Shown here: piece by piece, positions 13,556-16,164 of the stretch
How positions within the stretch are numbered: the stretch's first letter is position 1
Layout of the letters: each line of letters starts with the position of its first letter
From: Bacteroidales bacterium UBA6408
GTDB taxonomy: Bacteria > Bacteroidota > Bacteroidia > Bacteroidales > UBA932
DNA length: 16,164 bases
Assembly (NCBI GenBank): GCA_002439805.1
Contig: DJPQ01000020.1
Coordinates: 3,367 to 19,530, forward strand
Direction of reading: 5' to 3'
Made by a program: the position numbers and the translations under genes
Notes under the pieces: generated by a model
What the model was told of the DNA's origin: nothing
Seen by the model: only the letters and a program-made list of their open reading frames with translations
The model's database searches: none

Positions 13556-15235
13556 TCACTCCCCAAAAGCGTAAGGGGCGTAGATGAGCCCGTAGTACTG
13601 ATAGAGCGGGACCATCGAGGACTTCACCTTGGCAAGGAACTCCGGATAGGTCTGTGCATCCTTGTTCCAGCTGACGGCGGCAAGACCGCAGAAACGCGGA
13701 AGATCCATAAACTGGACGCGCTCGATTCCCCTCATATATTCGGTCCAGGTGTTGGCCTGAACGCCGTAGATGCACTTCTTCTCATTCTCGTTCAGCTGGT
13801 CGTACGGGTCGAAGCTCCAGCATTTTTCGAGAGAGACATAGCCTCCGATGCCGAGCGGTTCGCGGTTTGCGGCCGGGTCGGCGGTCTGGTAGTAGTCGAG
13901 GTAGAAGTACTTGCTCGGAACCATGACGACCTTATTTCCCATCTTGGCAGCCTTAACGCCGCCGGCAGTTCCTCTCCATGACATCACGGTGGCCGACGGG
14001 GTCACCCCTGACTCAAGAATTTCGTCCCAGCCGATGACATGACGTCCCTTGGCATTGAGATGTTTTTCTATGCGGTGGAGCATATAGCCCTGAAGCTGTC
14101 CCGCTTCGGAGAAGCCCTCCTCCGCCATGCGCCTCTGACAGTCCGGGCATTCCTTCCAGCGGTCACGAGGGCACTCGTCGCCTCCGACATGGATGTACCC
14201 GTCGGGGAAGATTTCGCATATTTCGTCAAGCACGTCCTCAAGGAAAGTGAATGTCGTCTCGCGTCCCATACAGAACACCTCGTTGTTGATGCCCCAGTAT
14301 ATGAGAGGCTGATAGTCCTTCTGCGTGCAGCCGAGATAGGGGTAGGCGGCGAGGGCAGCCTCCGCGTGGCCCGGCATCTCGATTTCCGGAATCACCGTAA
14401 TCTGCCTTGCGGCGGCGTAGGCGACAATCTCACGGGCCTGCTCCTGAGTGTAGAAGCCCTTGTAGGGATGTCCGTCATACTTTTTATCCTTGTCCCGCAG
14501 ATGGCTGATAAGCGTGTCTTCGCGAGAGCCGCCGATTTCGGCGAGAAGGGGATATTTCTTAATCTCAATCCTCCACCCCTGATCGTCCGTGAGATGCCAG
14601 TGGAAAGTGTTGAGCTTGTGATATGCCATCATGTCAATGAACTTCTTGACATCCTCTACGGGAAAGAAATGACGGCAGCAGTCCAGCATCGCGCCCCGGT
14701 AGGCGAACTCCGGCCAGTCCTCGATCTCGAGTCCGGCGAGTTTCAGCTGCCCGTCTTCGGCATCGGGAGCGCTCTCTATGAGAATCTGGGAAAGGGTCTG
14801 GAGTCCCCACCATACGCCCTTTGCGGAGCCTCCGACGATGGAGATTCTGTTCTTCGGGTCAATGGTCAGCCTGTACTGTTCCTCGGCAAGCGACTTGTCA
14901 GCAGAGAGCTTCACGTCCGCCTTCTTCGCGGATTTTTCGAGAATGGCCTTCGGAAGGACTACATCGGAAACGATGCGGTGAAAGTCCGCCTCGGTCCAGT
15001 AGTCTCCGGGCTCGTAAGGCTTCTCTATGGACTCCGCCCAGATGAGGGCGAGCCGTTTGAGTTCGTCGGAAGAAGCGTGAATTTTGATTTCGTCTGCGGA
15101 AATCGGCAGCAAGGACTGCGTCTGAGTGATTTTCTGAGGTTCCGGGATTATGGAAACGGCGCCGGCTTCCACAGAAACGGAGACCCAAAGGGCCATGGCG
15201 GCAACTGACTGTGCCACAAGTGATTTCAATGTCAT
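13556..15235 (-). CDS. GH20 beta-N-acetylhexosaminidase
   Basis: Exo-hydrolase removing terminal beta-linked GlcNAc or GalNAc from glycans. The frame is open further upstream, but ATG 15235 is chosen because MTLKSLVAQSVAAMALWVSV is a signal peptide and longer forms would overlap the SDR gene. The result is 559 aa. Residues about 27-170 are the GH20b-type N-terminal domain (SIIPEPQKI at the start, VWWGLQTLSQIL near the end). The TIM barrel runs from about 177 (FAYRGAMLDCCRHFFPV) with NTFHWHLTDDQGWRIEIKKY, VIPEIEMPGH (281-290) and the catalytic pair Asp353-Glu354 in HVGGDE, giving substrate-assisted catalysis. GWDEILESG, MSWRGT and GVQANTWTEY complete the active site. There is no lipobox, so it is probably periplasmic. 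It follows the SDR stop by 22 bp in a two-gene minus-strand operon ending at the hairpin 13499-13528. Identity is firm; natural substrates such as host mucin or N-glycans are inference. Confidence 0.94.
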   Translation of the reverse strand: MTLKSLVAQSVAAMALWVSVSVEAGAVSIIPEPQKITQTQSLLPISADEIKIHASSDELKRLALIWAESIEKPYEPGDYWTEADFHRIVSDVVLPKAILEKSAKKADVKLSADKSLAEEQYRLTIDPKNRISIVGGSAKGVWWGLQTLSQILIESAPDAEDGQLKLAGLEIEDWPEFAYRGAMLDCCRHFFPVEDVKKFIDMMAYHKLNTFHWHLTDDQGWRIEIKKYPLLAEIGGSREDTLISHLRDKDKKYDGHPYKGFYTQEQAREIVAYAAARQITVIPEIEMPGHAEAALAAYPYLGCTQKDYQPLIYWGINNEVFCMGRETTFTFLEDVLDEICEIFPDGYIHVGGDECPRDRWKECPDCQRRMAEEGFSEAGQLQGYMLHRIEKHLNAKGRHVIGWDEILESGVTPSATVMSWRGTAGGVKAAKMGNKVVMVPSKYFYLDYYQTADPAANREPLGIGGYVSLEKCWSFDPYDQLNENEKKCIYGVQANTWTEYMRGIERVQFMDLPRFCGLAAVSWNKDAQTYPEFLAKVKSSMVPLYQYYGLIYAPYAFGE

Positions 15236-15257
15236 AAATGTATGTGTATAAGAAACC

Positions 15258-16079
15258 TTAAATCGAGAATGCGTCAAATCCGCCGTCGACGACGCATACG
15301 GTTCCCGTAACCGCCTTTGATGCGTCGGAAGCGAGGTAGTGGAGCGTGCCCACAAGCTCGTCCGGCTCAAGGAATCGTCCTATAGGCGTATGAGCGAGAA
15401 TGGTGTGCGAACGCTGGGTGAGGGAGCCGTCCTCGTTGGTGAGGAGAGCGCGGTTCTGATTGGTGAGCAGGAAGCCCGGAGCAATCGCGTTGACACGCAG
15501 TCCCTCGCCGAATTTCATCGCCAGTTCGGCGCAGAGGTATTTAGTCCAGTTCGCAACCGCAGCCTTTGCAACGCCGTAGCCGGCGACGCGGGTGAGCGGG
15601 CGGAGAGCCGACTCGGAGGCGAAGTTTATGATTGAGCCCTTGCCGGCCTCGGCCATCGACTTTGCGAAGACCATCGTCGGGATTATTGTTCCGAAGAGGT
15701 TCAGTTCGGTGACTTTCTTCACGGCGTCCACGTCAAGGTCGAAGATGGTCTTGTCGGGCGGCACTGTCGCAGAGGCCATGTTGCCTCCCGCGGCATTCAG
15801 AAGGACGTCAATCCTTCCGTATTTCTCGACTATCTGCTCATAGTTGTGCTCAAGCGTCGCCTTGTCGAGCACGTTTGTCGGGAAGAACACGGCCTCGCCG
15901 CCGTCCTTGCGGATTTCCTCGACGAGGTTCTCCCCAATTGCCGCCGCTCTCTCGAGGTCAAGCAGCACCACCTTGCAGCCCTGGGCCGCGAAATATTTAA
16001 CGATTGTGCTTCCGAGCACGCCGCAGGCCCCGGTCATCACCACGACCTTGCACCTGATGTCAAAAAGATTCTGTGTCAT
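15258..16079 (-). CDS. SDR oxidoreductase, probable D-mannonate oxidoreductase (fructuronate reductase)
   Basis: Cytosolic NAD(P)-dependent short-chain dehydrogenase of 273 aa. I start at ATG 16079, not the in-frame TTG at 16088. Rossmann motif TGACGVLG (16-23), acidic Asp41 after strand 2, NAAG (95-98), and the catalytic tetrad Asn127, Ser155, Tyr168 and Lys172 (YGVAK) are all visible. The segments KVVVMTGACGVLGS, ESALRPLTRVAGYG, NAIAPGFLLTNQNR and the VVDGGFDAFSI ending match, from memory, the Bacteroidetes SDR annotated as D-mannonate oxidoreductase next to uxuA. That enzyme interconverts fructuronate and mannonate in glucuronate catabolism. A mannonate dehydratase gene might lie beyond the right edge. 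It is first in an operon with GH20. Its leader consists of 16-bp tandem repeats. SDR membership is certain; the substrate is likely but not proven. Confidence 0.83.
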   Translation of the reverse strand: MTQNLFDIRCKVVVMTGACGVLGSTIVKYFAAQGCKVVLLDLERAAAIGENLVEEIRKDGGEAVFFPTNVLDKATLEHNYEQIVEKYGRIDVLLNAAGGNMASATVPPDKTIFDLDVDAVKKVTELNLFGTIIPTMVFAKSMAEAGKGSIINFASESALRPLTRVAGYGVAKAAVANWTKYLCAELAMKFGEGLRVNAIAPGFLLTNQNRALLTNEDGSLTQRSHTILAHTPIGRFLEPDELVGTLHYLASDASKAVTGTVCVVDGGFDAFSI

Positions 16080-16093
16080 ATCATTCAATTTTT

Positions 16094-16158
16094 ATTTTTC
16101 TGCATCCTCATTTTTCTGCATCCTCATTTTTCTGCATCCTCATTTTTCTGCATTGCTC
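16094..16158 (-). repeat. 16-bp tandem repeats in the SDR leader
   Basis: Three exact copies of ATTTTTCTGCATCCTC (plus strand) lie at 16094-16109, 16110-16125 and 16126-16141, then a diverged copy at 16142-16158. On the SDR coding strand the unit is GAGGATGCAGAAAAAT, so each copy contains GAGG plus ATG codons. The array ends 14 bp before the SDR start codon. It may extend slightly past the window edge. No promoter is visible in the remaining bases. Confidence 0.85.
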
Positions 16159-16164
16159 AATTTT

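Noticed and set aside
14039..15208. Long open frame on the plus strand opposite GH20 (389 codons)
   Set aside because: It lies wholly antisense to a GH20 gene with complete catalytic motifs. It has no recognisable domain or signal and is explained by G+C-rich third positions.
15236..15370. N-terminal extension of GH20 by 45 codons
   Set aside because: It would overlap the 3' end of the SDR gene and place the clear signal peptide internally. ATG 15235 is a better start.
16094..16158. Repeats at the right edge as a CRISPR array
   Set aside because: The 16-bp units are directly adjacent with no spacers, so they are simple tandem repeats. No cas genes are present.

Overview
The window looks like a chromosomal segment of a Bacteroidales bacterium. 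The evidence is Sus-type outer-membrane lipoproteins, Bacteroidetes lipoprotein export signals (a Cys followed by Lys/Asp/Glu-rich residues), a TonB-dependent receptor with an N-terminal carboxypeptidase-regulatory-like domain, and several exact matches to the Bacteroidetes -7 promoter box TAnnTTTG. G+C is in the high fifties by eye, higher than typical Bacteroides and more like Alistipes-type or uncultured gut Bacteroidales; the genus is inference. I see no tRNA, rRNA, CRISPR array, transposase or phage gene.

Layout. (1) 110-5613, plus strand: the distal part of a beta-1,4-galactan (pectic galactan) utilisation locus. It has a SusE/SusF-like surface glycan-binding lipoprotein, a GH53 endo-galactanase lipoprotein and a GH2 beta-galactosidase. 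The order matches the B. thetaiotaomicron galactan locus BT4669-BT4668-BT4667, so susC and susD are expected just left of the window. Binding and endo-cleavage would happen at the surface, and galactose release by GH2 in the periplasm. (2) 5614-6475: a small XRE-family regulator behind an operator-like cluster of CTTGCGA motifs, then an intergenic region with a good promoter. (3) 6476-7471: a surface lipoprotein with a bacterial Ig-like domain and a FISUMP-like domain, whose 3' part is more AT-rich. (4) 7611-13429, plus strand: a TonB-dependent receptor with no SusD partner, then a DUF4876 lipoprotein and a DUF6850 outer-membrane beta-barrel protein, the last two overlapping by ATGA. This trio is the best candidate for an undescribed uptake or surface-assembly system. 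A degenerate palindromic repeat sits directly in front of the receptor, and a 16-bp tandem repeat in front of the DUF4876 gene. (5) 13499-16164, minus strand: an SDR dehydrogenase resembling Bacteroidetes D-mannonate oxidoreductase (fructuronate reductase), followed 22 bp later by a GH20 beta-N-acetylhexosaminidase and a terminator hairpin. The SDR leader is built of 16-bp tandem repeats.

The genes divide into carbohydrate acquisition at both ends (galactan on the left; hexosamine or hexuronate on the right) and a central module of regulator, adhesin-like lipoprotein and TonB trio with unknown substrate. No gene-free stretch exceeds about 215 bases.
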